A stretch of DNA of 64,000 nucleotides. It comes from Tenrec ecaudatus (Eukaryota; Chordata; Mammalia; Afrosoricida; Tenrecidae). The notes below the pieces were generated by a model, which saw only the letters and a list, made by a program, of their open reading frames with translations, had not been told where the DNA came from and did not search any database. Positions 1 through 12,267 of the stretch are shown one piece after another (position 1 is the first letter of the stretch; each line of letters begins with the position of its first letter). The position numbers and the translations under genes were made by a program. The DNA is taken from assembly GCF_050624435.1 (NCBI RefSeq), contig NC_134530.1, forward strand, positions 143,012,721-143,076,720. Direction: 5' to 3'.

Positions 1-1281
1 GGTAGCCTTTGCTTTGTCGTCAGGAGCTCGGTTCCACGCGTTGAAAGTTTCTACTGAAAGCTCCGCTCTTGTCTGCAGCGGATGTGGGCCCCACAGTTAG
101 CACCCACTGAGCATAAAGTTTGCTCACTTTTAATTTTTCAGTCAGAATTATGTGAGTTGAACCAACTTGAAATGCCTGTGCAGTTGGTTGTTGCTTCTAC
201 TGATAATTGTTGGTTGCCTTCATTTAGGGCGTGGGCAGGATTGTTCCTCTCAGATCAGTGCGGATGGCCTGTTCTGCAGCTGCATCATAACACGGCTCTC
301 CCTATGAACAGCCATGGGCACACTGCTGATTCCAGGGCGCTGTCCCCACAAACTGTTCTCCCACCCAAGCTTCACCACAAATTTGCTCTCTCTCCTTGCT
401 TTGGTTTTAGCACAAGTCAGGTTGCTCTGATTGGGACTTTTTCTAATTAATGTCTCAGCCTTCTTAGTTTCTCAAACTAAATCCTGTTCAGACATGGTAT
501 AACGATTTAATTTATTTTGATGCAAATATAGTGTGACTGAGAAACCAGATGTTTTGTTAATGTGGCTGTGCGCTATGTTGGACAGTGCCCAGCTGAAGCA
601 CCCTGGGGGTAGAAATGGAGAAATGGTAGAAAGCACTCGGGGGGGTTACGTGCTGAGCACGCCTCAGGTGCCAGATCCATACTTAGTGTTCAAAAGTTCA
701 TGAAAAATACATAATTAAAAGTTTATGGAATTTCCCATGAACATATTAAAGGCTTCTCATGTACGTTATTTCACTGAATCCTTAAGACAACCCTTGAAGT
801 AAGTAACTTGCTAATGATCATACTGAGTTAGAAAAAAGCAGAGTCCGTGTGAACTCAGCTCTAGTTCCGACACCCAAGCTTCATGCCTTGTTCCCTTCCA
901 GCCAGAGGCATCCCATCAGATCCAAATCTCATGTGCTGCCCTCCACTACGATTTCCAGGCCATGTACATGTACATTGGCATGTACATGTTGTTTTCATAT
1001 GAAATAAATAAGAGAGGGTATTATCTTTTAGATGAGAGTAATGAGATCGTTATCGAGTGATTTGCCCAAACTCTGTGTGGGGACTTGAAGTTGAACTTGA
1101 AGTGGGGCTAGCCTCGCCTGGCTGTTGATGGTCGAGGCACACCACTGCTATGTGTTTTCTTCTGAGCAGTGTAATGGTGCCACATTTGAAGTTGGTTAAG
1201 TTAGACATTTCAAAACGTCTATAATCAATATAGCTTTGGAAGTATTTTAATATGATTGTTGTTTTATTTTTCACTTTTTAG
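1..1281 (+). other. STXBP3: STXBP3 intron (3' part)
   Basis: Intronic sequence upstream of the penultimate STXBP3 exon. I looked for the preceding exon, which should end in the residues just before the SARQKPR stretch, and did not find it, so it lies left of the window. The intron ends in a pyrimidine-rich tract and AG at 1280-1281. One MIR fragment is recognisable. No other gene is seen. Confidence 0.8.
755..895 (+). repeat. MIR SINE fragment
   Basis: Reads like the MIR core in sense: 'ttatttcactgaatcctt', then 'acaacccttgaagtaagtaa', then a 'cagagtccgtgtgaactcag' segment. Old and diverged. Confidence 0.6.
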
Positions 1282-1430
1282 TGCTCGACAGAAACCCAGA
1301 GCTAATTATTTAGAGGACAGGAAAAATGGATCAAAACTGATCATTTTTGTAATTGGAGGAATTACGTATTCTGAAATGCGCTGTGCTTATGAAGTTTCCC
1401 AAGCACATAAGTCTTGTGAAGTAATTATTG
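1282..1430 (+). CDS. STXBP3: STXBP3 (Munc18-3) penultimate coding exon
   Basis: This 149-nt exon encodes about 50 residues of the C-terminal part of a Sec1/Munc18 protein. Recognisable stretches are [18 protein letters not shown], then [20 protein letters not shown] and [13 protein letters not shown]. This is the domain-3b beta-alpha region of SM proteins, and the sequence matches STXBP3 rather than STXBP1 or STXBP2. The acceptor is a T-rich tract ending AG at 1280-1281; the donor is GTAAGA from 1431. The first base completes a serine codon begun in the previous exon, and the exon ends after one base of a glycine codon, which fits the next exon's phase. STXBP3 binds syntaxin-4 at the plasma membrane and controls SNARE assembly, for example in GLUT4 vesicle fusion. 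The gene continues to the left of the window. Confidence 0.97.
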
Positions 1431-1739
1431 GTAAGACTTGTCTTGTTTTTTACATTTAAGAATAAATTGTTGATTGCAAAGAAAGAATTTTTTTTCTTCT
1501 CATTACAAAATGCCAGAATTTTTTCCTAGGAGATAACTTATTTATTTTTATATAATCAGATTTTTGGGGAAATGAACATGTATTGCATTCTGTGCTTTGT
1601 ACCTCTTATCACTGGCTAATTTTTGATACATAAATACATTTCTACTTCAGAAATAGTTTTGCAGTAAGGTGGTGGGTATGGACCTCACATTGGCAAGCAC
1701 TGCCTGGAGTGTAGTTTTAGGAATTTCAGGTGATCACTG

Positions 1740-2201
1740 AAGATATGGTTGCTATAGGAAAAGGTGGTGAAGAAAACAGTAGGTGTCCAGCTATCAGAAA
1801 GATTAGCATCTGGGTCTTAAGGCTTGTCTTAAAACAAGCAGCCATCTAGGTGAGGGTGTCAGCTAAGTACACATGGAAGAAGCACACAAGCCATGTGACT
1901 CAAGGATCGTAAGTAGTAAAATCCAAGACTAGAGGAGGGAATTGCATTAGAGCTTACATTTTGAGCACCTGGGTTGCAGAAGACTATGAATCACAGCAGA
2001 AGCTCCAAATCCATTTGTGCAGAGTCCCTGTGTGGACAGATAAGTGAATACTTGTGTCCTCAGACAGAATGCATTGGAAAGGGGATTACTGCAGACATAG
2101 GTAGCTTAAAATTTTAACATCTTACCCTTTGTTTCCTTTTGACCCATTTGTAACTTGTTCTAGTTTCTACTATTTTCTGCTTTCTTTTGGATTTAAGTTT
2201 A

Positions 2202-2241
<40 letters not shown>

Positions 2242-2470
2242 TCACTGCTAGGAATTTTTTATGACTTTATATGAAATCCAGGATAGGTAAATCCATAGAG
2301 AGAATAACTAGATCAGTAGATCTAGTGAGACGGGCAATGGAGCGCTAATAAAAGGTACAAGAATGATCAAAATGTGATTGTGAATGTTTACATAACACTT
2401 TTTAATATATTTAAACATCAAGCTGTACATGAAGCATATGTCAATAAAATGGATTTTAAAAAGAATTTTA
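1740..2470 (+). mobile_element. Old L1 (L1MA-like) 3' end in STXBP3 intron
   Basis: Shares order and wording with the element at 43860-44830: a 'cacatggaagaagcacac' segment, a 'ctgctttcttttggatttaa' block, then 'atgaaatccaggataggtaa' and a 'caataaaatggattttaaaa' end. These resemble mammalian L1MA-type 3' UTRs. Degenerate, with no coding potential. Confidence 0.55.
2204..2238 (+). repeat. (TG)n microsatellite
   Basis: About 17 uninterrupted TG units inside the old L1 3' end. Confidence 0.95.
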
Positions 2471-2892
2471 ACCCAAGCCAGTGATGAGGAAAGTTATTCC
2501 ATTACTGCATCATTCTCTTGACACACAGAGTTGGGGGCTCGGTACCTCAAGTCTGGCTGCAGCTCTGCTTAGGGGCTCTCCGTCACAGAACAAGGTTGTT
2601 GCTGTTGCCTCACGGTGAGGTCGTAATCCCCAGGTTAGCCCTGCACGGCACTAACATGGAGCAGGTAGCAGACAAAGCACTGTGAGGGCACAGTGCTTCA
2701 GAAGAGCTGCTGAGCATGAAGGAGTGCAGGCTGGTTCCCTAGGCAGAATTTCAAGGTGAAGCCCTATAGCACTGGCCTTCGATTAGCCCAGGGCCTGCAC
2801 TTTGCATATTTAAAGGACAAGACAATATATTAAGCCAAGGAAAAATCAATTTAACTACTGGCCTTTAAAAAGTTATCTTTCCCTCCTACCAG

Positions 2893-2987
2893 GCTCAACA
2901 CATATTTTGACACCCAGAAAGCTACTGGATGATATTAAAATGCTGAATAAATCCAAGGATAAAGTCTCCTTTATGAAGGATGAATAG
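2893..2987 (+). CDS. STXBP3: STXBP3 terminal coding exon
   Basis: The last coding exon opens after a pyrimidine-rich acceptor (AG at 2891-2892). Its first two bases complete the glycine codon started at 1430, so the frame runs on exactly. It encodes STHILTPRKLLDDIKMLNKS followed by KDKVSFMKDE and a TAG stop at 2985-2987. The LTP-(R/K)-LLDD(I/L) pattern is typical of the C-terminus of Munc18 proteins, and the tail ending KDE matches STXBP3. No frameshift or premature stop is present in either exon, so the gene looks intact here. Confidence 0.97.
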
Positions 2988-3572
2988 ATTTGTTGTTTCT
3001 GTTTGAGGATTTCACTAATACCTCCAAGTAAAACAGATGAAGAAAATGTTGCTATCATGTAATTTAAATAATGTAAATAATTTTTTGAATAATGACTTTT
3101 AAAAAGCATTTCTGACGGGTGTGTTTATGACTACCTACCATTGGATTTATCATTTTTAATGAATTAAACATTATTGCTGCTTGGCAGATGGTGAGAAGAA
3201 ATTAGAAGAATTGAGGATGACTTTTCACAGCCACCTATGTATATACTAATTACTTGTTAAATACTTATATAAGTGTCCTATGCTGAAGAATACTGTTTTG
3301 AAAAAGAAAGATTTTAAATGAAATTACAAAAGTTAAAACTGTAAATGTATATGTATGATAGATTTCCTATAAATCCAATTTTCTTTCAATAGAAATCATT
3401 TATTTTAAAATAATTCATTGTCAATAATAGAGTTATTTCACAGTATATGTTATCTTGCTAGTTACTTCTAAAGATCACAATTTTATATCATTTTGAAATC
3501 ATGTGTGTTTAAATTGGAAAATAAAAATAACCATGAACATTCTAAGAAAAAATAAATATATAATTACCAAAT
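2988..3572 (+). other. STXBP3: STXBP3 3' UTR
   Basis: AT-rich, repeat-free sequence after the stop codon, running to the poly(A) signal at 3551 with a GT-rich downstream element at about 3577-3592 ('cttggttggtgtttgggg'). The cleavage point is inferred. Confidence 0.7.
3551..3556 (+). terminator. STXBP3: Poly(A) signal of STXBP3
   Basis: Canonical AATAAA, followed 20-35 nt later by a GT-rich tract, the usual layout of a cleavage/polyadenylation site. Another AATAAA lies about 30 nt upstream without such a tract. Confidence 0.6.
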
Positions 3573-3599
3573 GTATCTTGGTTGGTGTTTGGGGTCCAA

Positions 3600-5261
3600 G
3601 GGGAACTTTGGGACTTTGAAAAGTTTCAAAACTAGCGTTGTATAAGAGAGACTGGTCAAGGATAGACATGTGCAGGCAGACAGCAAGGTGAGTGTCACCA
3701 GCTCAAGAAGGGACCGTGAGAGCAGGCTACGTCATGGTCCTGGCACCTTCTCAGGAGGGCCGAGGCCAAACTCACGAGTCCAGGCCTTGGGAGAAGCCAG
3801 AGCACCACGGACATGCGGACGTTTTCCTCTCAGAGGCTGGGGGTCCTGCTCCCAGAGCTGGCTGCACTTGGACGTTCTCTGAAAGAGCCCTGCCGTCTGG
3901 ATCGCAGGAGAGCCAAGCGGTTCGCAGGATGCACTCATCTCCCCGCTCAGACAGCGCCCGCTCAGTAGGCACCTGCAGAAAGCTCGGTAACCCCACGGGG
4001 AAAGCTGCGGGTGAGCGTGGTGCTGTGCCACCAAGGAGCACTCTCTCCAGGCCGTGCACCTCACTCACCCGCCCCTGGTCTTCAGAGTTGCGTGGGCACA
4101 TGTCACAGACTTACATAAGATCGCTGTCATTCTAACTCCTAGCCACAATAGAGGCAATCAAGAACTGCATTTAGAACATGGCTAGATGCCACCCAGTGTT
4201 CTCTCATGGAGGGCTTTGCCTCGTGGTATGGTCGTCCTGCAGCCTGGATGCAGGACCTGTTTCACGACCGATTCGCAAGTGGTTCAAAGGGGGTGGTCCT
4301 TTATCCAAGGCTCCTGGAAGATGACTTCTCCAAGCAGGTAGCCAAAAAGCCAAACAAACAAACAAACAAATGTGGCTGGCATTTGTCGCTGTTGGTGCTA
4401 AGTTGTGGAGAGCACATGTAAGTCTCTGGGGCTGCGTGCGTGATTGGAGTGTCATTTTATTCATGGGTTTGTTACCCAGGGTGGACCCCTTGAAAGACAC
4501 CTGTTGATAGTATGCTAATGAGGTGACAGCCTGAGCCCCAGGGAGGTGAGGGGATCTAGGGTTAGTTCAATCATGTGACAGTTGACTCGATCAAGCCTGG
4601 CTACGTGAAGCCTCAACAAAACCTGCAGACGCTGAGGCTTGGGTGAGCTTTGCTGAATGTCGGCATCTTGTCACGCACTGATGTGTGTTCGGACACCATG
4701 GGCGGACATAACAGAAGCCCCGTTTCAGGGGTGTCCCAGGCCGTACCCTTCCTGTGCATCTCGCTTTGACAATGCATAAATGGTGCATAAATGGGGCCAT
4801 AACTGACCTCTGGCCATGCAGGGAGGAGACGCCCACCCCTCTGCTGCAGGGGACACACACCGCTCAGACAATACTCAACGACTGAGGAGCAGGGAAGTTA
4901 GCAGGTCACCCACCCACGAACCAGAAATGGAAGACATTTAGGGTGCAGTCATGATCCCAGTGACACTTCTCTTTGTCTCTCCGCTCTGCAGCCTCTCAGC
5001 CACGTGATCCTTGGCCTCTGCCCCCATGGGCCAGGAGACCTACGCGTAGTCTGTCTGTACTGCTATTCTGCTCTCTCTCGTGGGCTCCTTGTGTCGCTGT
5101 GGCATGGTAGCTGCGTCCTGCACCACTTCAGGCCGGGATTGCCAACATGCTTGCTTGTGGCTCCTCTTCCTTGATTGCCCCAGGAACTCTCTCTGTTCCT
5201 GCTTCTGAGGCACCTCATTCTTATCACAAGGGGAAATGACAACGAAAACTGGTGTTTCATC
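3600..5261. other. Intergenic sequence, no gene recognised
   Basis: GC-richer sequence between 3.65 and 4.1 kb leaves several overlapping frames open on both strands, but none has domain character, splice structure or a recognisable family. I see only an (AAAC)n run near 4353 and no clear repeat boundaries. Confidence 0.5.
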
Positions 5262-5370
5262 CACATCAGCTGCTCTGCAGGAGAAAGCTGAGGCTTTCTA
5301 CTCCCCTAAAGAGTTCGTCTTGGAATCCCACAGGGCAGCTCCACCTTGTCCTACAGGGTCACTATGCTTC
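5262..5370 (+). repeat. AfroSINE fragment
   Basis: Contains the body motifs 'gaggctttctactcccctaa', 'cccacagggcagct' and 'gtcctacagggtcactatg'. Head and tail are missing. Confidence 0.75.
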
Positions 5371-6235
5371 AGGACCAGCTGGAAGGCAGCGGGTTCTTTG
5401 GTAGTAATTTGCATGGTCTCACCGAAACATTTGGTAGGCGTTACAGAGCCATGGCTAGAAGAAGCGTAAAGAAATTTCACTTCGGCTCAAACTAGCACTG
5501 TTTCCTATCCTTTCGCTGTCAGACGCTGCCATCATAAGGGTCGCACTTCCCATTAATTCTTTAAAAAGATGATCTGAAATCCAGGAGAAGTCAAAATACA
5601 ATCTACATTTATACAAGATTCCTTTTTAAGCAGCTTCGAGGAATTCGAAATCAAGAGTGACATACCCCTTGGTGGGCCTTCACAGAATTGGCTGTGTTTG
5701 TTTGTTGTTTTGTGTTACAAGTGGAAGTTTTGTGATACCTGCCTCGAGATAGATGAGGAAATCTATCGGTACCATAAAGCCTCTCTGGCCCAAACTGTTT
5801 AATTAAATTTAACTCCGTTTCCATTAGTGTAGACTGTTCTTGTTCTTGTCTGCCTGGGCTGTATGTTTGCTTTCCGGTTACATTGCTGTTATTAGGTATG
5901 TTCATGGCTGCAAGCCAAAAATAACCACGAGGCTTCTCTGTCCTTAGGCCAGACTAGAGAAGGACTACACCCCAGAAAAGAGGCTTTGAACAATTATGAA
6001 AGCTACAAAATGACTTTTAAAACATGATAAGGCTATAGAAACAAGTCTTAAAAGAACAACCACAACCCAAAGGAAAAAAAAAACCTACTAAACTGTTGAC
6101 TTTCCCCCTGAAAATAATCTAGATCTATTATTATAAAACCTACCCAGTCTCCCCAGAGCAGAATGAAGGGCACGTTGCCGACGTCACCTGAGCTTGGGGA
6201 GCCTTTGAAGCTGGCCACACTTGATTGTCCGCCCT
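5371..6235. other. Intergenic, nothing recognised
   Basis: No gene, RNA gene or clear repeat identified in this stretch. Confidence 0.4.
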
Positions 6236-6440
6236 GCGCCCATTGCTGTCGCCATGCCGTTGGTGCTTAGTCACGGCAGCCTAAGTTCATAGGAGGACTG
6301 TGCTCCATGGGTTGGCCAACGGCTCTAATCCTTCCAAAACAGAACCCCAGGCCTTTCTTCTGAAGCATTTGTCACCTGAAATGCAGCTCTTTCACCCTGG
6401 TGCTGCATGGCCAATGGACTCACTCTGGGTTAGAGCAAAA
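6236..6440 (-). repeat. SINE related to AfroSINE, antisense
   Basis: Shows 'actgtgctccatgggttgg' and 'ccaggcctttcttctgaagc', the antisense middle part of the second Afrotherian SINE form also seen at 44880, 56210 and 62590. Confidence 0.55.
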
Positions 6441-7092
6441 CAGAGAAGTCGATTTAGAAGGCACCAGCCAGGAGGCCAACAGTGCCACAGTCCGTGTTTG
6501 TGGTGTCCGCCTTGAAATCAGAATGCACAGAGAACCTGTCTCTCTTATTTCAGAATCTATGTGTTGGGGAGTCGCATACAGCTGTTTTACATTAACTCTG
6601 GTCTCGACAGGAAACCCCCAGTGGCCAGGAGCAAACAAGGAGAGCAGCGAGATCCTTCCCCTCTCAGGCCAGTCCCCTGGGTGTCTTTGTGGATGAACTA
6701 GAGCAGAGCCCGGCTTGTGGTCACTAACAGGTAGAGACGAGACGAGAAGGCACGCAGTGCTCCTCGGACTCCTCCAAGGACAGCCACAGCCAACCTGCTT
6801 GTCTCAGCAATTTCTCAAAATCCCAGAGACTCCATTAAAGGCTTCAGGCTGACTGCATTTAGTAAGGAGAATTTTTCTAACTACCGTTGATACTCGAGGA
6901 TAAGCTAAGTTTTGCAGCACATTTTTTTAGTTTTTGTTCTTCATTATATTAATAACATGTACAACATTGACTTAATTTTGTAATCTGAACAAATTTACAT
7001 TTCTGGGATACATCTCACTTGCTCATACTTTGTCGTTCTTTTTTTATAATTTTAAATCCAATTTCAGAATTTATCTGAATTTTTGTCAACTT
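6441..7092. other. Intergenic, nothing recognised
   Basis: Becomes AT-rich toward the right; no gene or clear repeat identified. Confidence 0.4.
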
Positions 7093-8895
7093 TTTAAAAA
7101 TGATTTTATTGGGGACTCCTACAACTCTTATCACAATCCATACATACATCCTTGTGTCAAGCACATTTGTTGCCATCATCATTCTCAAAACATTTGCTTT
7201 CTGCTTAAGCACTTGTTATCAGCTCATCATTTCCCCCCCTCTCCCAGCCCCCCGTCCCTCATGAACACTTGATAATTTATAACTTATTATTTTGTCATAT
7301 CTTACACTGTCCAACATCTCCCTTCACCTGCTCTTCTGTTGTCTGTCCCCTAGGGAGGAGATTATATGTAGATCCTTGTAATCAGTTCCCCGCTTGCACC
7401 CCATCCACTCTCCTCCCTCCTGGTATCGCCACTCTCACCACTGGTCCTGAAGGGATCATTTGCCTTGGATTCCCTGTTTCCAGTTCCTGTCTGTACCAGT
7501 GTACATCCCCTGGTCTAGCCAGATTTGTAAGGTAGAATTGGGATCATGATAGTGGGGGTGGGAGGGAGGAAGCATTTAGGAACTAGAGGAAAGTTGTACG
7601 TTTCATCATTGCTACACTGCACCCTTGCTTGTCTCCTCCCTGCGACCCTTCCTTAAGGTGATGTCCAATTGCCTACAGATAGGCTTTGGTCCTCCACTCT
7701 GCACTTCCCCTCATTCACAATGATAAGATGTTTTGTTCTGATGATGCCTGATACCTGATCCCTTCAACACCTCGTGATTGCACAGGTTGGTGTGTTCTTC
7801 CATGTGGGCTTTGTTGCTTCTGAGCTAGATGGCTGCTTGTTTACCTTCAAGCCTTTAAGACCCCAGACGCTATATCTTTTGATAGCGGGTACCATCAGCT
7901 TTCTTCGCCACATTTGCTCATGCACCCACTTTGTCTTCAGCGATTGTGTAGGGAGGGTGAGCATCATGGAATGCCAGTTAGAACAAAGTATTCTTGCATT
8001 GAGGGAGTACTTAAGTGGAGGCCCAATGTCCATCTGCTACCTTATACTAAATCTATACTTATATACACATAGATCTACTTCCACATCCTCATATATAAAT
8101 ATAATTACATATGTACATGCCTATATTTAGACCTCTATAAATACCCTTTGCCTCCTAGCTCTTTCCTCTATTTCCTTTGACTTTCCTCTTGTCCCACTAT
8201 CATGCTCAGCCTTCATTAGGGTTTCTGTAACTCCTCTCTGTTACATTGCCCTTGATCATGCCTACCAGGCCTCCTACACCCTCCTCGCCACCGATTTGGG
8301 TCCCTTGTTGTTCCCTTGTCCCTGGGTTTGTTAACACCACTTCCTTTCCTTCCACCTCCCCCTCTCCCATGTCCCCCCCGGAACTGTCGGTCCCATTGTT
8401 TTCTCCTCCAGATTGTTCATCCAGCCTATTTTATTTAGACAGAGCTGCGGATAGATTAACATGCACAAAAACAAGACAGAGCAAAACCAAGCAACAACAT
8501 AAAACAAGCCAATGACAAAAAAAAAAAACACATGAAAGAAAAGCTTGTAGTTAGTACAAGGACTCTTTGTTGTCCTTTTGGAGTGTTTTCCAGTGGGGTC
8601 TGTTGGGGCTCCAAGCCCTGCCCCCAAGGTCTATTTTTGGTATTCCCTGGGGACTTCATTGCTCTGTTCCCCTTGCTGTTCTGTTCCACGTCCTTAGTGT
8701 TTTGCCTCCGTGTGGTGGGGTCAGATTGGGTGCAATTCCCACACTGTGTCTCCAGTGTTGTCCCCTGTAGGCCTATGGCTCAGTGAGGGATGTCGTCGTG
8801 TCTTATATGGGGCTGGCCGTGTGGTCCTCTCTGTGGACTGGCTGCTCTGAGCAGGAATATTGTCCTCATGGCCTGGTAGGCCAGGATGTCAGCAC
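7093..8895 (-). mobile_element. Antisense copy of the 2.5-kb tenrec retroelement
   Basis: Starts with the reverse of the shared 3' end ('tgattttattggggactcct', then 'cttatcacaatccatacata') and runs through the same blocks, in reverse order, as the + copy at 37477-39969. These include the 'gcctttaagaccccagacgc' block and the segment around 8560-8890 equivalent to 37660-37990. Probably an L1 3'-UTR-derived element. It lacks the internal duplication seen in the + copy. No intact reading frame. Confidence 0.8.
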
Positions 8896-9044
8896 ATTTT
8901 TAAATGCAGGTTTGCTGGTTAAATGAGGTGCCTTGGTGTGGATTTGTGTCAGCTTATACTCGAGAATGCACGGTGTATTAAGCAAAATAACATCTTTGCT
9001 TGGCATAGCAAGCATTTTGGGTAAACACCCAGGAACTCCTTGCA

Positions 9045-9930
9045 ATCTTGTGTTTGTTGTTTATGTGTGTCACTGTGGACATCCTGACTCAAGGCAACCC
9101 GGTGTGTCACAAAACACTGCCCAGTCCTGCACCTCCCCCACAGCTGTGACATTGGAGCCCATTAAGTACAGCCACCAATATCAATCCATCTCCGGGAGAG
9201 TCTTCCTTTTTACTAAAACTGTGTTCTTCTCCAAGGACCGTTCCCTCCTGGTAACCTGTCCAAGGTTCCTGTGGTAGTTACATAATCCGGTGTCAACTTG
9301 TGAAGGGGTGGAGTCTAACCTGTCCAACAGGTTGCAACCTGATGAACTCATTTGGAGGCTCCACGGAGATAAATAGCTCACTGGAAGCTGATACAGGGAG
9401 ATTCTCTCTGCTTCGTCTTTCCTGCTGACAAGCCACATGGAGCTCTGCTGATAGAACCAGAGCCCTGGAGCAGGAGGAGCACGTGGAGACCACTGCCAGG
9501 ATTAAGATGCTTACAATCCTAGTGGATCCACAAGAATTTCCACCCACTGGCCTGTGATCTTCCATTACATGTGTTGTGTGAGGCTGAAGAAGGCTTTATA
9601 GATTGGTATCAGACATATGGGCTAATATTGGACTTAAGGACATGATCTGGACTGGACTGGGATATTGTCTTACTATCCAATTACTCTTTATAAAAAAGCT
9701 CTTTCTTATACATATATGAGGGTCTCTGGATTTGCTTCTCTAGTCCACCCAGACTACCACAGTCCTGTAATCCGGCTGTACTCTTTTCACGAAAGATTTG
9801 TTTGTGCTTCTGTCAGCCTGTGGTTCTTTCAACATTCTTCATCAACACTACATTCCAATGCACCTATTCTTCTCGGGTCTTCCGAGTTCTGTGTCCAACT
9901 TTCATGCATATGAGGCAGTTAATTAAAAAC
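9045..9930 (-). mobile_element. RTE (BovB-type) LINE 3' part, antisense, split by an LTR
   Basis: 9045-9269 matches the reverse of the RTE 3' end: 'aaacactgcccagtcctgca', the 'tctccaaggaccgttccctc' block, 'gtaacctgtccaagg'. The neighbouring upstream part resumes at 9780 ('gaaagatttgtttgtgcttc', then 'catgcatatgaggcag'). The LTR at 9270-9761 interrupts it. Compare with the sense copy at 36800-37250. Confidence 0.75.
9270..9761 (+). mobile_element. Solo LTR, ERV-L-like, inserted in RTE
   Basis: 492 bp bounded by an 8-bp inverted repeat, TGTGGTAG at the start and CTACCACA at the end, the TG...CA form expected of an LTR. A TATA-like 'tttataaaa' lies at 9687-9695. A diverged second copy is at 15343-15825. 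Flanking 5-mers (gttcc and gtcct) are only roughly duplicated. Assignment to ERV-L is inference. Confidence 0.75.
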
Positions 9931-10544
9931 ACCAGGGCTTTAGTGAGAAGCACTTTAATTTTCAATGTGATATTTTCTGATCCTTAATCCACTCCCCTTT
10001 TTTGTGTATTAGGTGGGGGTTTACATTTCAGATCATCAATTTTGTATTCAGCCGCTTAAACTATTCACCCACCCCCCTAACAGTTTACCCCTCACCTGCT
10101 CCTCGACTTCTCTTCTTCCTCTTGTGGCCCACCACCTTCCATCTGATCCATGTCAGCCCCAGTGAATTGTTGGCTCCTTAAGCCTTCGGAGACAGGCACG
10201 GAGGTGTCACTTCAGCACACACTGAAGGGACAGCCTAGAGGTTGGTGTTCACCACCAGCTCCAGCCTCGAAGAATGTCTTCCTTCCACTTTGACTTCTTT
10301 CTGACCTGGTCTGAACATGTACTTCCGAAATAACGAGTCTAAACTCTGTAGCACTACCTGAAACCCTAAACCCATCCCACTTGTGACCGCAACCAGTCAC
10401 CAAATGCATGCACTAGACTGTCTTTGGTTTTTTATCTACATCAATTTGCATGACAAAATGTCAATTGAAGTCATCAGTTTTCCCTTGAAGACTGCTGTCC
10501 CCTACATCCAGGTACAATTGTCGTCAGAAGTGTTGTTGCTATTT
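9931..10544. other. Intergenic, nothing recognised
   Basis: Low-similarity sequence between two antisense RTE pieces; no gene or repeat could be named. Confidence 0.35.
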
Positions 10545-11828
10545 TCAGCAGCAGCAGGCACAGGTGAACAAAACACTGTCTGGTCCGATGCCATCCTCAC
10601 AGTGGTTGTGTTGGGATCTGACTGTGTCAGTCCATTTTGCTGAGCATCTTCCTCTTTCTCGTGAGCCCTCTCCAGTCCCCTCCCAGGCGCTGGTCTGTCC
10701 TGCCAACATGGCCACAGTAGAGGAGGCAACGTCTTGCCATTCTCCCTTCCCAGGACTCTGGGTGCACTTCTTTTGAGAGTGGTCAGTCTGTTCTCTCCGC
10801 AGTCCGTGGCACTTGGACTATTCTTTGCAAGCGCCTTAATCCTAATGCACCAATTCTCCTGCTATCTTCCTCATGCATTGCCCAACTTCCACGTGCATAT
10901 ATGACAAGGACAATAGCATCGCTTGGGTGGGGGCACCTCAGTCCTCAAAGTGACAACCTTGCTCTTCAGCACTTGAAAGAGCCCCCATGTGGCAGATTTA
11001 CCCAGTGCAATGTGTCCTTTGATTTCCTGACTTCTGCCTCCATGAACACTGATTATGAATCCAAACAAAATGAAAGTATTGATAACTTCAATCTTTCTTC
11101 CATGTCAATTGGTCTATTTGTGAGGATTTGGGGCTTTGGGGTTTTTTTAACTCAGAATTGCTTTATGGACAATGCCCCAAGCTGTCCTCTGCTCGTAGAA
11201 CAGCTCTCGGCATCAAGACCCCAACTGAAGCCACTCAGGTCCCTGCAGTTGGCATCTTAGCATGGCTCTCCTCCCTGCAGGAGGGCAGAGCACGCCCCCG
11301 CCTGCTCCCATCAGGCCTTTGGATGGGGAGATGCCTGAGCATCACAAAGCGCCACCCTCTCTGCAGCCGCGACTGCAGGGGTCACATTTACTGGGTTGCA
11401 GAGGTGGTGTGGCCCCTGCCTGTCCTGAGGCCACCCTAGAACAGTCACCCTGGGAAGGACAGAAACCAGACCCAACACACCCTTTTGCCCCCTGTCCTTC
11501 AGACTGTCCCCACCACCACTCCCCGAGCTCCAGGCCATGGCAAAGGGGCTGGCAAGGAGGGAATGGGGAAGGGGAGGGCCAGAGTCCCCCGTTCTGTTCC
11601 CCTGGTCTCTGAGGGGCTGGGTTTGGGGGTCTTCACAGTGAGTTGCAATCCTTACAAGGCTGCGGCCTTTGTCAAATTCTCAAGTCCTCCTCACTTTCAG
11701 TAAGCAAGCTTGTGTCATCTGCATATTACAGGTTGTGAATAAGCTTTCTTCAATCCTGATGCCACATCCTTCTTTATAATTAAAAAATATATCTTCAGTA
11801 AATGTTTACTTGCATGTAATATTAATTC
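10545..11828 (-). mobile_element. RTE LINE fragments, antisense
   Basis: 10545-11140 carries the reverse of the RTE 3' end and C-terminal coding region (compare 'gacaaccttgctcttcagca' with the sense copy near 36765-36785). 11690-11828 carries the reverse of the reverse-transcriptase active-site region ('tgtcatctgcatattacagg', compare 36470-36495). The stretch 11141-11690 between them is GC-rich and unassigned. Degenerate throughout. Confidence 0.65.
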
Positions 11829-12020
11829 TGGGAGCCCTGGTGATGTAGTGGTTACACATTGGGCTGTGATCCAAAAGGTCCGCAGTTCGGAACCACCAAC
11901 CACTCCTTGAAGACAGGACTTTCCACTGCCATAAACAGCCTCAGACATCCTCAGAGGCAGTTCTGCCCTGTCCTACAGGGTCACTCTGAGTTGGCATTGA
12001 CTTGATGGCAGTGAGTGAGC
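11829..12020 (+). repeat. AfroSINE, near full length
   Basis: Head 'gggagccctggtgatgtagt', tRNA-like B-box region 'gtccgcagttcggaacc', body 'cctgtcctacagggtcactc' and tail 'gacttgatggcagtgagt'. One of the best copies in the window. Confidence 0.95.
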
Positions 12021-12267
12021 GAGGTAAGGACTCGTAATTATATTGTTAGATAATTTTTGCATTCTGTTGGGTCACCTTTCTTTGGAAGGGGCACAGATAT
12101 GGATCTCTTCCAGTTGGTTGGACCTCTGAATTTCTCGATACTTGAACAAGCTCTTCCAGTTCCCGCGGCCTTGGTTTTTGTCAGGGCTTTCAGACACCTT
12201 CCTTCAACACACTCAGTTCTTGATCATATGCCACCTCTTGAAATGGACTTCCACTCACCAAGGCTGA

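Noticed and set aside
3670..4135. Overlapping long open frames on both strands
   Set aside because: They lie in a GC-rich stretch where stops are rare, several frames are open at once, and none shows a domain, repeat or splice pattern.
11262..11612. 116-codon open frame rich in proline
   Set aside because: No family resemblance; adjacent to degenerate RTE pieces; compositional.
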